NCBI GenBank assembly: GCA_017885175.1
Contig: JAFNGP010000088.1
Span: 1-5,357 of the forward strand
Length of the DNA: 5,357 nt
Source of the DNA: a bacterium
GTDB taxonomy: Bacteria; Krumholzibacteriota; Krumholzibacteriia; Krumholzibacteriales; Krumholzibacteriaceae
Reading direction: 5' to 3'
A program made the translations under genes and the position numbers. Of this stretch, positions 4,926-5,357 are shown piece after piece (the stretch's first letter is position 1; every line of letters starts with the position of its first letter). Below the pieces are notes generated by a model, which worked only from the letters and a program-made list of their open reading frames with translations, had not been told where the DNA came from and did not search any database.

Positions 4926-5357
4926 TTATCTCAATCCTTTCTTCCCGATATCGCTGCGGGAGAAGCAGCCGGAAAAGGAGATCGCGGCGACCCCGCGGTA
5001 CGCCGTGTCGATGGCGTCCCGAAGCGCCGGCCCCGTCGCGGTCACCCCGAGCACCCTTCCGCCGCTCGTCACGATCGCGCCGTCCTTCGCCTCGGTGCCC
5101 GCGTGGAACACGATGCATCCCTGCTCGCGGGCCCGATCGAGGCCCTCGATCGGGTAGCCCTTGCCGTACGAACCGGGATAACCCTTCGACGCGAGGACGA
5201 CGCACGCGGCCGCCTCCGCGCTGTTCTCGAAAGGAGCGTTCACGAGCTCTCCCCCCGCGGCTTCGAACATCACCTGGGCGAGATCGCCCGCGAAGAGCGG
5301 GAGAATCACCTGCGTTTCGGGATCCCCGAACCTGCAGTTGTACTCGAGGACCTTCGG
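4926..5357 (-). CDS. purD: Phosphoribosylamine-glycine ligase (GARS), C-terminal part only
   Basis: PurD joins 5-phosphoribosylamine and glycine using ATP to make GAR, the second step of de novo purine synthesis, in the cytoplasm. The window holds the last 143 codons; the frame is open to the right edge and the start lies outside. Compared with the roughly 430-residue family length, about two thirds is missing. The visible part begins PKVLEYNCRFGDPETQ, the highly conserved ATP-grasp segment whose Glu and Asn ligate magnesium. It continues with the C-terminal domain: VVLASKGYPGSYGKG, IVFHAGT, TSGGRVLGVTATG and the terminal RSDIGKKGLR, close to RKDIGWRA of E. coli. The C-terminus is intact. The stop lies 4 bp before purE, so the two purine genes are cotranscribed and probably coupled. 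Confidence 0.96.
   Translation of the reverse strand, partial: PKVLEYNCRFGDPETQVILPLFAGDLAQVMFEAAGGELVNAPFENSAEAAACVVLASKGYPGSYGKGYPIEGLDRAREQGCIVFHAGTEAKDGAIVTSGGRVLGVTATGPALRDAIDTAYRGVAAISFSGCFSRSDIGKKGLR

Overview
This is a GC-rich window from the chromosome of a Gram-negative, LPS-making bacterium. Two core LPS glycosyltransferases (a GT9 heptosyltransferase-type enzyme and the Kdo transferase WaaA) imply an outer membrane with a Kdo-containing inner core. The phylum cannot be fixed from sequence alone. The WaaA motifs (STWPxDE, PHE, VHNxxEPA) look to me more like FCB-group and related candidate-phylum enzymes than the proteobacterial GGHNPLEP type; this is a weak hint from memory. No mobile element, CRISPR array, tRNA or rRNA was seen.

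Layout. (1) 1-344, minus: the N-terminal part of an XRE-type helix-turn-helix regulator whose C-terminal part, apparently a cupin domain, runs off the left edge. (2) 345-614: an intergenic region between divergent genes. It is strikingly AT-rich from about 360 to 500 and carries a good sigma70-like promoter for each direction and a cluster of four ATTAAT hexamers. (3) 615-3823, plus: a tight three-gene LPS operon, GT9 glycosyltransferase, then waaA (4-bp overlap, ATGA), then a radical SAM protein with a reduced SPASM-type C-terminus (3-bp gap, TTG start). (4) 3824-3830: a 7-bp convergent gap with no recognisable terminator. (5) 3831-5357, minus: a housekeeping operon read right to left, purD (5' part missing), purE (4-bp gap), tsaC (overlapping the end of purE).

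How the genes work together. GT9 and WaaA act in sequence on the LPS inner core at the cytoplasmic face of the inner membrane. The radical SAM enzyme is translationally packed with them and is the one member of unknown reaction; a role in modifying an LPS sugar or another envelope component is inferred from position only. PurD and PurE are enzymes of de novo IMP synthesis, and TsaC makes threonylcarbamoyl-AMP for tRNA t6A. The most notable residue-level oddity is that PurE is class I-like overall but has Ala where E. coli PurE has the active-site His75.

Everything except the intergenic region is explained by these seven genes. The best leads for something undescribed are the radical SAM protein in the waaA operon and the His-to-Ala PurE.
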